A stretch of DNA of 34,131 nucleotides, from NCBI GenBank assembly GCA_029251475.1, contig JAQXDF010000011.1:1-34131 (forward strand), given 5' to 3'. This DNA comes from Rickettsiaceae bacterium (lineage in GTDB: Bacteria > Pseudomonadota > Alphaproteobacteria > Rickettsiales > Rickettsiaceae). Made by a program: the position numbers and the translations under genes. The notes under the pieces were generated by a model that was given only the letters and a program-made list of their open reading frames with translations, made no database searches and was not told the DNA's origin. How positions within the stretch are numbered: position 1 is the stretch's first letter; the number at the start of each line of letters is the position of its first letter. Positions 1 to 8,530 of the stretch are shown here, in pieces.

Positions 1-276
1 CCCAACTGCGTGTTTTATATCCTGACATAAATTATCTTCTTCTAATAATTAATTTTTACTAAGGACACTGTAACACATTAATATAAATTTAGCAAATTAT
101 TTTATTAATTCTTTTAAAGGAAAGGTAAGTGGATTTTAAGGCTAGTTATAATAGCGAGAGCAAATTACCAGAGAAGTGATTCAGCATATTGTAGCAATTT
201 TTATTGATGAGTAATTAAATAAGTGATATCACTAATAATTAATATATAGTTCAAATAACACTAAAATCTAGATCAC

Positions 277-2115
277 ATGACTATAAAACTTCTTTCAGAT
301 AGCACTATCAATAAAATATCAGCTGGCGAAGTGATAGAGCGCCCCTCTTCTGTGGTTAAAGAGCTAGTTGAAAATTCAATAGATGCTGGCGCTAGTAAAA
401 TTGAAGTTATTCTTGAATGCGCAGGTAAAAATCTAATTCTTATCAAAGATAATGGAATTGGAATGAGCAAAGATGAGCTAGAGCTAGCTGTGCAACGACA
501 TGCAACGTCTAAACTTGACGAAGATGATTTGTTAAATATCAATAGTTTTGGCTTTAGAGGGGAGGCATTACCGTCTATTGGAGCTATTAGTAAATTCACA
601 ATTACTTCCAAAAAAAGGGGGGCAAGTGACGCTTATTCTTTAAGCATTATTGGTGGGAAAATTGAACCAACTATACTCACTAATGGCGCTGAAGGAACTA
701 CGATAGAGGTGTGTGATTTATTTTTTGCAACACCTGCGCGATTGAAATTCCTTAGAACTGATAGAACAGAGTTAAATGCTTCTATACAAATAATGAAGAA
801 GATTGCTATAGCTCACCCATCAATATCATTTTCTTTAGTCCATGATAATAAGGAGTTAATTAAAGTTCGATGCAAAGATTCAGAAAAAGATGATAATGTT
901 AGAACCAGAATATCTGAAATAATAGGATCTGAGTTTATTGAGAACTCAGCCATTGTAGATTTTGCAAGGGATGAAATAGAAATCCACGGGTACGTCTCAT
1001 TACCAACATATAATCGGGCTTCTGCCGAGGATCAGTTTTTATTTATTAATAATAGGCCTGTTAAAGACAAAGTCCTAAATATTGCATTAAAAGTCGCTTA
1101 TCAAGATTATTTGGCGCGTGATCGCCATGCTGTATCGGCTTTATTTATCAAAGTTAACCCTCAATTTGTTGATGTTAATGTTCATCCAGCAAAAACAGAG
1201 GTACGTTTTCATGATCCAAATTTGATCAGAAGTTTGGTTATTAGCTCTATAAGGGATGCGCTAAATAATTCCAGCCATAGAGTAGCCAATACCCCTTCAG
1301 AAACTGCCATAAATTATATGCAAAATACTATGCAGCGCAATAGCTTTCAAGAGCAGAGAGCAAATGGAGGTGGTTTCCAGATACCCTCTTCTGGTCACAG
1401 AGCTAGCCATTCTGCTTCGCCTAGTTTTGCACCTAGAGCCGACTATTTGCTCATGGAAACCATGCCACATTCTCGTATAGAGGAAGAAAATGGAGCTCCA
1501 AATAATGAAGAAACATCTAAGCAAGCAGTCAGCTATCCACTTGGAGCGGCGAAAGCTCAACTACATGGAACTTATATAATATCACAAACAGATGATAGCA
1601 TAATCATTACGGACCAACATGCCGCGCATGAAAGGATTGGTTACGAGCAAATCAAAGCTCAAATGGAAAAAAATGGCCTCATCAAACAAAGATTATTAAT
1701 TCCAGAAATCATAGAGCTCCCAGACCAAGCAAGGGCAGATATTCTTAATGACAATAAACAGAAACTGTCTGAATTAGGCTTGACAATTGAAAAATTCGGA
1801 GAAAAATCAATAATCGTCTCTGAAATGCCTAGCCTAGTTGGTGACGTCAATCCTACGAAGCTCGTCTCGGATTTAGCCGATTATTTTGCTGAACTTGGCG
1901 AAAACATAGCCCTTTCAGAGTTGATAGAACATGTTACTGAGACCTATGCTTGCCACTATGCTATTCGTGCTGGTAGGAAGCTTAAATCCGAAGAAATGAA
2001 TGGGTTATTACGCCAAATGGAAGCAACTCCTTTTTCAGGGCAATGTAATCATGGAAGGCAAACTTACGTCGAGTTAAAGCTTAATGATATTGAAAAACTA
2101 TTTGGTCGTAGATAA
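277..2115 (+). CDS. mutL: DNA mismatch repair protein MutL
   Basis: MutL couples mismatch recognition by MutS to strand removal. The N-terminal GHKL ATPase is clear: ELVENSIDAG around residues 29-38 (E32 and N33 bind Mg/ATP), DNGIGM around 58-63 and GFRGEAL at 92-98. A poorly conserved linker (about residues 330-420) leads to a C-terminal dimerisation domain. That domain has the full endonuclease motif DQHA-x2-E-x4-E (DQHAAHERIGYE, about 446-457), plus ACHYAIRAG and a CNHGRQ variant of the usual C-P-H-G-R-P motif. It is therefore predicted to be a nicking MutL, unlike the E. coli type. The length of 612 aa is normal. The TAA stop shares its last base with the ATG of lipB, so it heads a four-gene operon. 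No strong ribosome-binding site is visible before the ATG. Confidence 0.97.
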   Translation: MTIKLLSDSTINKISAGEVIERPSSVVKELVENSIDAGASKIEVILECAGKNLILIKDNGIGMSKDELELAVQRHATSKLDEDDLLNINSFGFRGEALPSIGAISKFTITSKKRGASDAYSLSIIGGKIEPTILTNGAEGTTIEVCDLFFATPARLKFLRTDRTELNASIQIMKKIAIAHPSISFSLVHDNKELIKVRCKDSEKDDNVRTRISEIIGSEFIENSAIVDFARDEIEIHGYVSLPTYNRASAEDQFLFINNRPVKDKVLNIALKVAYQDYLARDRHAVSALFIKVNPQFVDVNVHPAKTEVRFHDPNLIRSLVISSIRDALNNSSHRVANTPSETAINYMQNTMQRNSFQEQRANGGGFQIPSSGHRASHSASPSFAPRADYLLMETMPHSRIEEENGAPNNEETSKQAVSYPLGAAKAQLHGTYIISQTDDSIIITDQHAAHERIGYEQIKAQMEKNGLIKQRLLIPEIIELPDQARADILNDNKQKLSELGLTIEKFGEKSIIVSEMPSLVGDVNPTKLVSDLADYFAELGENIALSELIEHVTETYACHYAIRAGRKLKSEEMNGLLRQMEATPFSGQCNHGRQTYVELKLNDIEKLFGRR

Positions 2116-2741
2116 TGATTGAATGGACTACCCTGCCCGGACTAACTCCATATGATCAAGCTTTGTCTCTTATGGAAGAAAGACTATCTGAAGTTATTAC
2201 CGGCCACAAAAATGAATCTGTTTTTCTAGTAGAGCATAATGATGTCTACACCGCGGGTACTAGCTTTAATGAAAGCGAATTGCTAGATACAGAAAATATA
2301 CCTGTAATCTATACCGGACGAGGTGGAAAATTTACTTATCATGGACCTGGACAACGCGTTATATATCCTATTTTAAATTTAAATTCAGGAAACAGAAAAT
2401 CTGACATAAAATTATACGTCAGAAACCTAGAACAGTTGATTATCAATATCTTAGCAAGGATAGGTGTTAAAGCATACACTATTGATAATATGGTTGGAAT
2501 ATGGGTTGATCACAATAATACGAGCGCTAAAATAGCTGCGATTGGTGTGCGAGTTAAAAAATGGGTGACTTATCATGGTGTAGCAATAAACATCTCTGCA
2601 GATATTGAGCGCTATAAAGCCATTATTCCTTGTGGCATCAGTGATTTTCCGGTAACTTCTTTAAAAGAACTTGGATTTGAAATCTCTATTGAAGATTTTG
2701 ACCGCATGCTAAAAGAAGAATTTAAAAAAATATTTGAATGA
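2115..2741 (+). CDS. lipB: Octanoyl-[ACP]:protein N-octanoyltransferase LipB
   Basis: LipB moves octanoyl from acyl carrier protein to the lipoyl domains of 2-oxoacid dehydrogenases, the first step of endogenous lipoate assembly before LipA. The family signature GRGGKFTYHGPGQ lies at about residues 68-80. The catalytic pair is present: Lys139 in SAKIAAIGVR and Cys173 in IIPCGI. The length of 208 aa is typical. Translation is coupled to mutL through a TAATG overlap, and the gene overlaps the next one through ATGA. The protein is cytosolic. Nothing is truncated. Confidence 0.96.
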   Translation: MIEWTTLPGLTPYDQALSLMEERLSEVITGHKNESVFLVEHNDVYTAGTSFNESELLDTENIPVIYTGRGGKFTYHGPGQRVIYPILNLNSGNRKSDIKLYVRNLEQLIINILARIGVKAYTIDNMVGIWVDHNNTSAKIAAIGVRVKKWVTYHGVAINISADIERYKAIIPCGISDFPVTSLKELGFEISIEDFDRMLKEEFKKIFE

Positions 2742-3304
2742 AAAAAGTTATTATCATCTTCTTATCTATTATACTAACTTGGTTATGTGGATTTTTCTAT
2801 TTTCTTCACGCGGTTAATAACATATCCAATAACAATCGAACTATCACTGATTCCATCGTGACTTTTGGTAAAAGCCACCATAGTTTATATACAACTATTC
2901 AATTACTTAAAAGTGGCTATGCACCTATGGTTTTTGTTATGGATCATCAAGAAGATGAATTAAGAAACGAGGATTTTTTAAAGACTCAACATCTTGCCCC
3001 AGAGCAGTTTGTTTTTGATAATCGCAGCGATGGTTTTATATATAATAGAGCAATCAATACAGCCTTGTTCCTTGAAAGATACGATTTTCATTCTTTGCGC
3101 CTCGTAGCAAAAGCCTATCAATTCCCCAGGGCGATAAGAGAGCTATCAACAACTATTAGTCCCGACATTATTATTATATCTCATCCAATTTCTCAAAAAG
3201 AAAGTAGTTATATCTTTGCTTTTACTGAATATGTTAAATATACTTTTTTATTAGCAGCCTCTTTAATAAGAAAGGAAAATGAACTCAATCTATCATATTC
3301 TTGA
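2738..3304 (+). CDS. DUF218 / YdcF-SanA-like membrane-anchored protein
   Basis: This 188-residue protein starts with one hydrophobic helix (about residues 4-24) ending near the inner-membrane face, followed by a Rossmann-like segment. The pattern SIVTFGKSHHSLYTTIQLLKSGYAPMVFV (here in part), then an acidic loop, then an alternating alpha/beta region resembles the DUF218 (ElyC/SanA/YdcF) family, which is linked to envelope barrier function. The usual V-L-G-G-G opening is replaced by VTFGKS, so it is a divergent member. It overlaps lipB by 4 nt and the next gene by 26 nt, so it is surely co-transcribed. The substrate is unknown. The family call rests on pattern resemblance only. Confidence 0.7.
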   Translation: MKKVIIIFLSIILTWLCGFFYFLHAVNNISNNNRTITDSIVTFGKSHHSLYTTIQLLKSGYAPMVFVMDHQEDELRNEDFLKTQHLAPEQFVFDNRSDGFIYNRAINTALFLERYDFHSLRLVAKAYQFPRAIRELSTTISPDIIIISHPISQKESSYIFAFTEYVKYTFLLAASLIRKENELNLSYS

Positions 3305-4622
3305 TAAGCATCCGGCTATTGATCAAGAAGATATACAAATAGAGTATGAAGAGCTAGCTCAGCAGCTAGTGAAGTCTGGGCGCTTACGAATAGACACAGA
3401 TTATTACTGTAATTTTGTTCATTATAATGACCCAAAAGATAGAATAAATGTAGTATTCACTCATGCCGAGCTTACCAACCCCGATTTAATTCCGGATTCA
3501 ACAGCTAGGCTTAAGCGGTTATATGAAATTCAAAGCAAAAAAGCTTCAGATGAAAAGATCAGTAATCTAATAGCCAGGCTTACTTCTAAAACAAAAAAAC
3601 TTATGCTTGTTAGCGATGAAACAACCATAAGACTGGCACGAATTTTTGTACAATCTGCACATCCCATAGTAATAAGATGGATGCTTTTAGATAAAGTTGA
3701 GGTCTATATAACTTATTCACATAGTATTGGGGATGTTATGAATGTTCAAGATTGGAAGCGTTCTGGTACTAATAGTGGTATGCAAAGTACAGATGGAGTA
3801 AATGTAGCAATTTATGTATCTTGTGGAGGAGATCCATTTGCAGAAAACGATAAAAAATTTCCTACAAACGGGAATGGATGGTCATCAGTTGCAAGGCTAC
3901 AAGTGATTGCTGGTCAGGAAATAGGCCATTATGCGGATATCAAACGGGATCATCATGGGCGTCAAATTACTCGTCATTCAGCAAATTTTTCATGCACTAT
4001 GGCGACCCCGCATGTAAAAATAGGTAGAATTAACGACATTTCTAGATGCAATAAACTAAGAGTTAGATTGCTACAAGCTGGGATGCAAGAGCTGATACAT
4101 TCGGAGAAAGAACTTAAGTTCTATAATGCAAATAACATACGTGATTTTCGTTATTGGTGGATAAAACTTATAATCTCAATACAGAGTTATAAGTTCTTGA
4201 ACTACGCTCATAAACATAAGTTACATTTTATCAAGCGCTTTCGAAACGAAAAATATATAGGATTAATGATTGCAGCTATGATTGAAGATATGCAATCACA
4301 TCTATCTCCAAACGCTGATGTTTATGACCGAGCTGATCCAGATGCTAAGGAAGCTATTGCATGCGTTGAGGCACTTGCTCGTGTGCCTCAACAGGTAATG
4401 AAATGGGGATATTTAACAACTAGAGCAACCATGCATGATTTGTATCATGTGTATTATCATGAAGTAATTCCCTCACTTATAGATAGCTATAATCATTTAA
4501 CACATTCAAGCTACAAAAGGAACTACTCCCGTCCAAAACGGAATATTTTTCAAAAGTTATTTTCAAAAATCACAAACTACAATAAAAGCAAATTTAAGTT
4601 TAAAGAAGTTCGTGATGTCTAA
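3279..4622 (+). CDS. DUF2748-like protein with a degenerate zincin-like motif
   Basis: A 447-residue protein without signal peptide or membrane helix. It resembles the Rickettsiales family known to me as DUF2748, whose function is unknown; that assignment is from memory of family appearance. Around residues 205-220 the sequence reads VIAGQEIGHYADI, which looks like the active-site helix of a zinc metallopeptidase (GHE-xx-HYADI). The first His is replaced by Gln213, while Glu214 and His217 remain. The C-terminal 30 residues are basic (several Lys/Arg). The gene begins inside the end of the upstream DUF218 gene, with AAGGAAA just before its ATG. It ends 2 nt before the stop of a convergent gene. 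Confidence 0.7.
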   Translation: MNSIYHILDKHPAIDQEDIQIEYEELAQQLVKSGRLRIDTDYYCNFVHYNDPKDRINVVFTHAELTNPDLIPDSTARLKRLYEIQSKKASDEKISNLIARLTSKTKKLMLVSDETTIRLARIFVQSAHPIVIRWMLLDKVEVYITYSHSIGDVMNVQDWKRSGTNSGMQSTDGVNVAIYVSCGGDPFAENDKKFPTNGNGWSSVARLQVIAGQEIGHYADIKRDHHGRQITRHSANFSCTMATPHVKIGRINDISRCNKLRVRLLQAGMQELIHSEKELKFYNANNIRDFRYWWIKLIISIQSYKFLNYAHKHKLHFIKRFRNEKYIGLMIAAMIEDMQSHLSPNADVYDRADPDAKEAIACVEALARVPQQVMKWGYLTTRATMHDLYHVYYHEVIPSLIDSYNHLTHSSYKRNYSRPKRNIFQKLFSKITNYNKSKFKFKEVRDV

Positions 4623-4624
4623 CG

Positions 4625-5437
4625 CTAATCTATTTCCGATGCTGCCGATTCATTGATAAATTGACCGCTTAAAAACATTTCACAATCTCCATCTTCATGG
4701 TGATCATGTTGTGAATTCCAATATTCTTCTAAATTATTATCAACTATATTTATAACATCAGTATAACTAGCTGATTCTTTTATCGGGTCTAGTTTTGCTC
4801 TTAAAATATACACTGCTCTATCGTCGTTAGCTCGTAGATCATATTGTTGCGTTGCACCGCCCAAGCGCTTGTCGCTTTGAGAGTCAATATCTCTATTAAA
4901 CTCAAGAGTATCAATAACTTTTTCATTACTAATGTTCGATATAATGGCAGTGTGTCCTCCTCTAAGATAGATATCACCTGGTTGAATCTTAGACGGATCT
5001 AAGCCAGCTTCATCTTCAGAAGAAGCTACAGGGACAAAATTTCCTGATAAATCAGAATTAAGGTCTTTATATGCACCTCTTATTGCACCAGTATATATTC
5101 CTTTTACTTGTTCATGGGTTAACCCTGAGGCCTTACCAACTGCGCTTGAACAATCTTCTGGATAAAATATTTTATAACCTAAAGACTTATGACCACCAAA
5201 TTGGTAATCACCAAAAAGCAAGACACCATCCTTAAAAATAAAAGGCGATGTATGCTCTGCATCTGCAGATAAATCAAGATATGGATAAAATGTTGCTGCT
5301 CCAACTATGTTTTTTATATCTATATCCGTATTAAAGGCCTTAGCAGCGCTATATAGAAGAACAGTGCTGACCAAAGAGTTTTCATTCCCCCAAAAAGATG
5401 CTACTTCTCCAGTGCTCGGTGCTTGAGAAACTGGCAA
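4625..5437 (-). CDS. NlpC/P60-like papain-fold peptidase, 3' part of an interrupted gene
   Basis: This 270-codon open frame encodes a likely cysteine peptidase or amidase. PEDCSSAVG near residue 96 resembles the catalytic DCSxxV of NlpC/P60 enzymes. PGDIYLRGGHTAII (about 153-166) resembles their GD...HVGI block with the catalytic His162. The C-terminal tail is acidic and His-rich (NSQHDHHEDGD). It is in exactly the same frame as the upstream open frame ending at 5444, separated only by TAA-GGA-GAA, so the two are probably one gene split by a stop. If translated alone it would use TTG at 5435-5437, with GGAG very close upstream. No signal peptide is visible. Substrate and role are unknown. Confidence 0.6.
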   Translation of the reverse strand: MPVSQAPSTGEVASFWGNENSLVSTVLLYSAAKAFNTDIDIKNIVGAATFYPYLDLSADAEHTSPFIFKDGVLLFGDYQFGGHKSLGYKIFYPEDCSSAVGKASGLTHEQVKGIYTGAIRGAYKDLNSDLSGNFVPVASSEDEAGLDPSKIQPGDIYLRGGHTAIISNISNEKVIDTLEFNRDIDSQSDKRLGGATQQYDLRANDDRAVYILRAKLDPIKESASYTDVINIVDNNLEEYWNSQHDHHEDGDCEMFLSGQFINESAASEID

Positions 5438-5443
5438 TTCTCC

Positions 5444-5827
5444 TTATGGTATTTTATTAGTCAAACCATTATAAAAGCTACCCTTTGCTAGATCGTATAT
5501 TATAGAATCCCCTTTTTCCTCGGCATATACTGAAGCCATCTCTAATTGAACAAGAGTTTTACTGAACTTAGTTGGATACCCTAATTTTGCCGTAGCGTGA
5601 TCGCTTTCTTGAAATTCTCTAACAACTTTTATATTATCAGACATGAAACTTGATAAAGTTCTAGAAGATTCGTCTCCTGATGCGTCTAGATTATTTTCAT
5701 TATGCTTAATTATCTCTGACTGTATATAATCCTGGCTTTTAGTTGTAGCAAATTGCTTTGCTCTGATCTGAACAGTCATATGAGCCTGCGTGTACGCATT
5801 AACTTCTGATGCTTTGCTGTTGATCAT
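5444..5827 (-). CDS. Hypothetical protein, 5' part of the interrupted NlpC/P60-like gene
   Basis: A 127-residue open frame starting MINSKASEVNAYT and ending NGLTNKIP before TAA. It is polar, probably helical, and has no signal peptide or membrane segment. Its stop is followed in frame by GGA GAA TTG CCA and then the peptidase-like segment. The simplest reading is that it is the N-terminal third of one roughly 400-residue protein. I recognise no domain in it. It starts about 50 nt downstream of a small hypothetical gene on the same strand. Confidence 0.55.
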   Translation of the reverse strand: MINSKASEVNAYTQAHMTVQIRAKQFATTKSQDYIQSEIIKHNENNLDASGDESSRTLSSFMSDNIKVVREFQESDHATAKLGYPTKFSKTLVQLEMASVYAEEKGDSIIYDLAKGSFYNGLTNKIP

Positions 5828-5874
5828 AACTTATACCTGTAAATTAAAGAATTATATATAATTGACTATTTATT

Positions 5875-6225
5875 TTAAGCAACATTTATTATTAATTTTT
5901 CCGAATTTATATCTTTTTTCTTATTTAACTTAAAGCATAAGCTTTTTTTAGCATTTAATTTTATAGCTTCTTTAGCAATACAAATGACAAACCATGGCTC
6001 AATCTCAGCATTATGACAAACTTCTTTAAAGTGATCCGAATTACCAAAAATCCACATTTTAGCATCAATTTCATGTTTTTTCGCCTCTTTTCCTTCAGAT
6101 ATATTTGATAGGTCAATGATTGCTTGTGTTATGATAGCTTTGTATAATCTAACTTCGGGAAGAAGATCATATTCTTTTAGCCTTTCAAAAGGCGCTTGAA
6201 ACTTTATTACACCATATATACTCAT
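5875..6225 (-). CDS. Small hypothetical protein
   Basis: A 116-residue protein, not confidently recognised. The middle part, KMWIFGNSDHFKEVCHNAEI followed by EPWFV, has the shape W...F..vC..a.i.P..V. I associate that pattern with small phage-borne alphaproteobacterial proteins, but I would not name a function. The C-terminal third is rich in Lys and Asn. The frame uses ATG with a weak AGGGAT upstream. It is followed 47 nt later by the interrupted peptidase-like gene on the same strand, so the two may be co-transcribed. Confidence 0.55.
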   Translation of the reverse strand: MSIYGVIKFQAPFERLKEYDLLPEVRLYKAIITQAIIDLSNISEGKEAKKHEIDAKMWIFGNSDHFKEVCHNAEIEPWFVICIAKEAIKLNAKKSLCFKLNKKKDINSEKLIINVA

Positions 6226-6613
6226 AGATCCCTATTATAATTAATTAATAAAATGCATAGCTATAATTTTAAAATCAGTCAATTAGACAATAAAGTTAAA
6301 ATATTAACTATAAATAGTTGCAATCACTAACTACTTTTAAAACTTATAGGCACAATATACTAAAAATTATATAATTACTAATAGTTTTCATAAAAAATTT
6401 ACTTTCAATACAAAACAACCAAATAACAATAGCTTATAATTGTAAATTAACTAAGAAAAAATTCTTCAGAATCAAACTCTTCACAGAGTCAGCATTCATC
6501 AGTCTAATTTAAATTAAATCAAGGAATATGAATGAGATATAGCCCATAGTCAGGCGCTGATTTCTATTTAGCACATAACTATGGATTTATAGTGAATCCA
6601 GATGAAACAGGGA

Positions 6614-6637
6614 CTAGGCGCAATGAACAGCGCCTAG
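6614..6637. repeat. Perfect 8-bp hairpin CTAGGCGC / GCGCCTAG
   Basis: Arms CTAGGCGC (6614-6621) and GCGCCTAG (6630-6637) are perfectly complementary with an 8-nt loop AATGAACA. It is GC-rich in a very AT-rich setting. The right arm could alternatively pair with GGCGCTG at 6553-6559. No T-run follows on either strand, so it is not an obvious intrinsic terminator. Confidence 0.6.
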
Positions 6638-6707
6638 AAAGCTAATAGAACAAGGAGCGCAAGGCGACTACTTATATAGTTAATTACAATGAAGACTTAC
6701 GATCAAA

Positions 6708-6760
6708 GTCATCCTGAATTCAATTGACCGATCTAGATTGTAGGTTAAACCCGGAATGAC
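6708..6760. repeat. Dispersed GTCATnCTGAATT...CCCGGAATGAC repeat, degenerate copy
   Basis: Begins GTCATCCTGAATTC, includes CTAGATTGTAGGTTAAACCC and ends CCCGGAATGAC. It matches both ends and the CTAGATT core of the repeat at 31862-31927 in this window, with a shorter middle. Repeats of this appearance are common between genes in Rickettsiales and other alphaproteobacteria. It lies downstream of the autotransporter pseudogene. Confidence 0.55.
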
Positions 6761-6839
6761 CCCGAAGCTGATTGTATAAATCAATCTAATTTTTCTGAGC
6801 AACGCTTCATTGTAAAACACTATACTATGTAACTTGATG

Positions 6840-8404
6840 TTATAAGTTTATTGCTCCGCCTAAGCCTATGGAGCAACTTTTAACCTTTCCAAGCATGCCA
6901 GCACCTGCATTAAAATTAACTTTATATTGGTTGCTAATGTCGGCTGCTACATTACCTTGAAGCTGTATATTTGACTTTGCTACAGAATATGTAGGCACTT
7001 TAAAGTACTTATAATTTCTTAAGTTACGACCTTGAGCCCTATTATCAATAGGATCTTTGAAGTCATATAAATAGCTAGCAGTAAAAGATGGAGTAATTTT
7101 GGTATTCTCAGCATAATATTCGCTTGAAACCGTCATACCGACTTCTGCCATAATAGATTCTCTTTTAGGGATACGAAAATCCATGCTAGAGAAACTTGAC
7201 GGATTATTTTCGCTGTAATCCTTCATAGTTACGGATTGATAATGACCTGCAACAAATGGTGTAGCCACAAGATCTTCTGTCATATTGTAGTTATAACCAG
7301 TTCCCAGCGTGGAGAATAAGTGCTTACCTGTTGTTTTACCCTTTTCAGCACGCTCTGTAAGACCCAATGCTATTTTACGGGTTATATTGTAACTAACATT
7401 ACCAATACCACTAGAAGCATACACAAACATTGGTTTTTCAAAGTTGTACACACCATGTACAGAAACAGCACTTTCTTTAATGTCAGCTTTACCACGTTTA
7501 GATGCAAATCTTGTTTTAGTGTCAACATAATCAACATTCATACCTAAAACTATGTTATCTCTGACTTTATAGTTTGCACCAACACCAACACTTAACGAAA
7601 CATCATCATTAAAACCTAATTTCTTTTTACTGAAACTACCAGTATAGTTTCCTCCCACATCGGTGAATAATTGCAGGACAAATTTGCTATCACTACAAGT
7701 ATCACAAGATGCTGCAACGCCTGGTAATTTACTGAAGTCTGAATTATTACGCGCAACAGAGAATGTTCTTTGTGCTGTTTTTGCTCCCAGAACAAGTGGA
7801 TTTTCACGCAATGTCGAAACTAATGACGGACTCGTGATCACAGAAGCAACAAATTGGCGCTTGATGTTATTGACGGGCGCAGTTTCGTGCGCACCATTAT
7901 CAAAAACCCCAAGTCCCAAAGCATTATCGCCAAGTGCTATTTGCTCTGCAGTTAAATATGTGCTCGGGCTATCTATTAAAGCCTGAGTTAAATCAGCTTC
8001 GTTCCACAATATCACATTTGCGTTTGGAACTTTTAAAGCGCCACTTATTAGAGCCTCACCCATTTTACGAGATAATATACCCCCCACTTCTTTAGAAATT
8101 AATAAATCCTGTCTTAAGGATTCGTTATAATGGTTTGACATTAGGATATAATTTGCACCATTATCCACAGCTCTTTGCGTAAAAGTCTCAGCGTTTGTTT
8201 CAGTTGTTGCATAAAACGCAAATAGATTAGGAAAGTTTGTGCATAGCTACCAGCACCCTTAACAAAGCTATCACCAAAGGTGACCACATTAGTGAAATCT
8301 TCTGTGTTTTCTACAGCAAATGCCTTTGAAGACACACCAAAGCTAAGAGATAAAGCTGAAAAACATGCAAGTGCTTTAAAAAAACTTGTCTTTTTATTAT
8401 TCAT
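6840..8404 (-). pseudogene. GDSL/SGNH-type autotransporter, frameshifted and internally deleted
   Basis: The 5' part (8404 down to about 8235) encodes a Sec signal peptide (cleavage near SSKAFA-VE) and the block I motif VVTFGDSFVKG with the nucleophilic Ser. After AQTF the frame is lost. Reading one frame over continues PNLFAFYATTETNAETF, then NGANYILMSNHYNES, FDNGAHETAP (block V-like Asp and His) and a C-terminal beta-barrel of about 280 residues ending in GLGGAINL. This is the architecture of GDSL esterase autotransporters. One extra T in the TTT at 8232-8234 (minus strand) would restore a single frame. The stretch that normally lies between block I and the GA-YIL block (blocks II and III, about 100 aa) seems missing. 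The 3' part alone could start at GTG 8168 but would lack a signal peptide. Confidence 0.8.
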
Positions 8405-8481
8405 AATAAACCAATGATAAGATTAAAAATTATTAATATTACCTTGTATCTTACTGCGCCTGTTTAAATAAAGCAATATTT

Positions 8482-8527
8482 AATTAAACTTCGTAAGACT
8501 ATCTTCATAGAGTTACAAAGTTTAATT
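8482..8527. repeat. 46-nt imperfect palindrome after gyrA
   Basis: Outer arms AATTAAACTT (8482-8491) and AAGTTTAATT (8518-8527) pair perfectly. The inner arms pair GTAA with TTAC and CTAT with ATAG around a CTTC loop, giving 18 of 21 pairs. It starts 3 nt beyond the gyrA stop, so it could end or stabilise the gyrA message. It lacks a clean T-run on the minus strand. Confidence 0.55.
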
Positions 8528-8530
8528 TAA

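Larger units (their letters stand above)
6226..6839 (+). other. 614-nt gene-free stretch with hairpins and one dispersed repeat
   Basis: I see no convincing coding frame here. Positions 6226-6530 are plain AT-rich sequence. Positions 6535-6765 are less AT-rich and carry several short inverted repeats (6544-6550 with 6578-6584, 6582-6587 with 6595-6600, 6614-6621 with 6630-6637), followed by a copy of a dispersed repeat (6708-6760). The segment may be a decayed mobile or palindromic element, or a structured transcript. Confidence 0.6.

Noticed and set aside
1-276. Possible end of an upstream gene at the left edge
   Set aside because: Plus-strand frames close within about 60 nt and show no similarity I recognise. 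The region is plain AT-rich sequence apart from the palindrome at 222-233.
4625-5437. Treating the NlpC/P60-like segment as GTA g14
   Set aside because: It is 6 kb from the GTA block, has a different length and surroundings, and only shares the general papain-like catalytic pattern.
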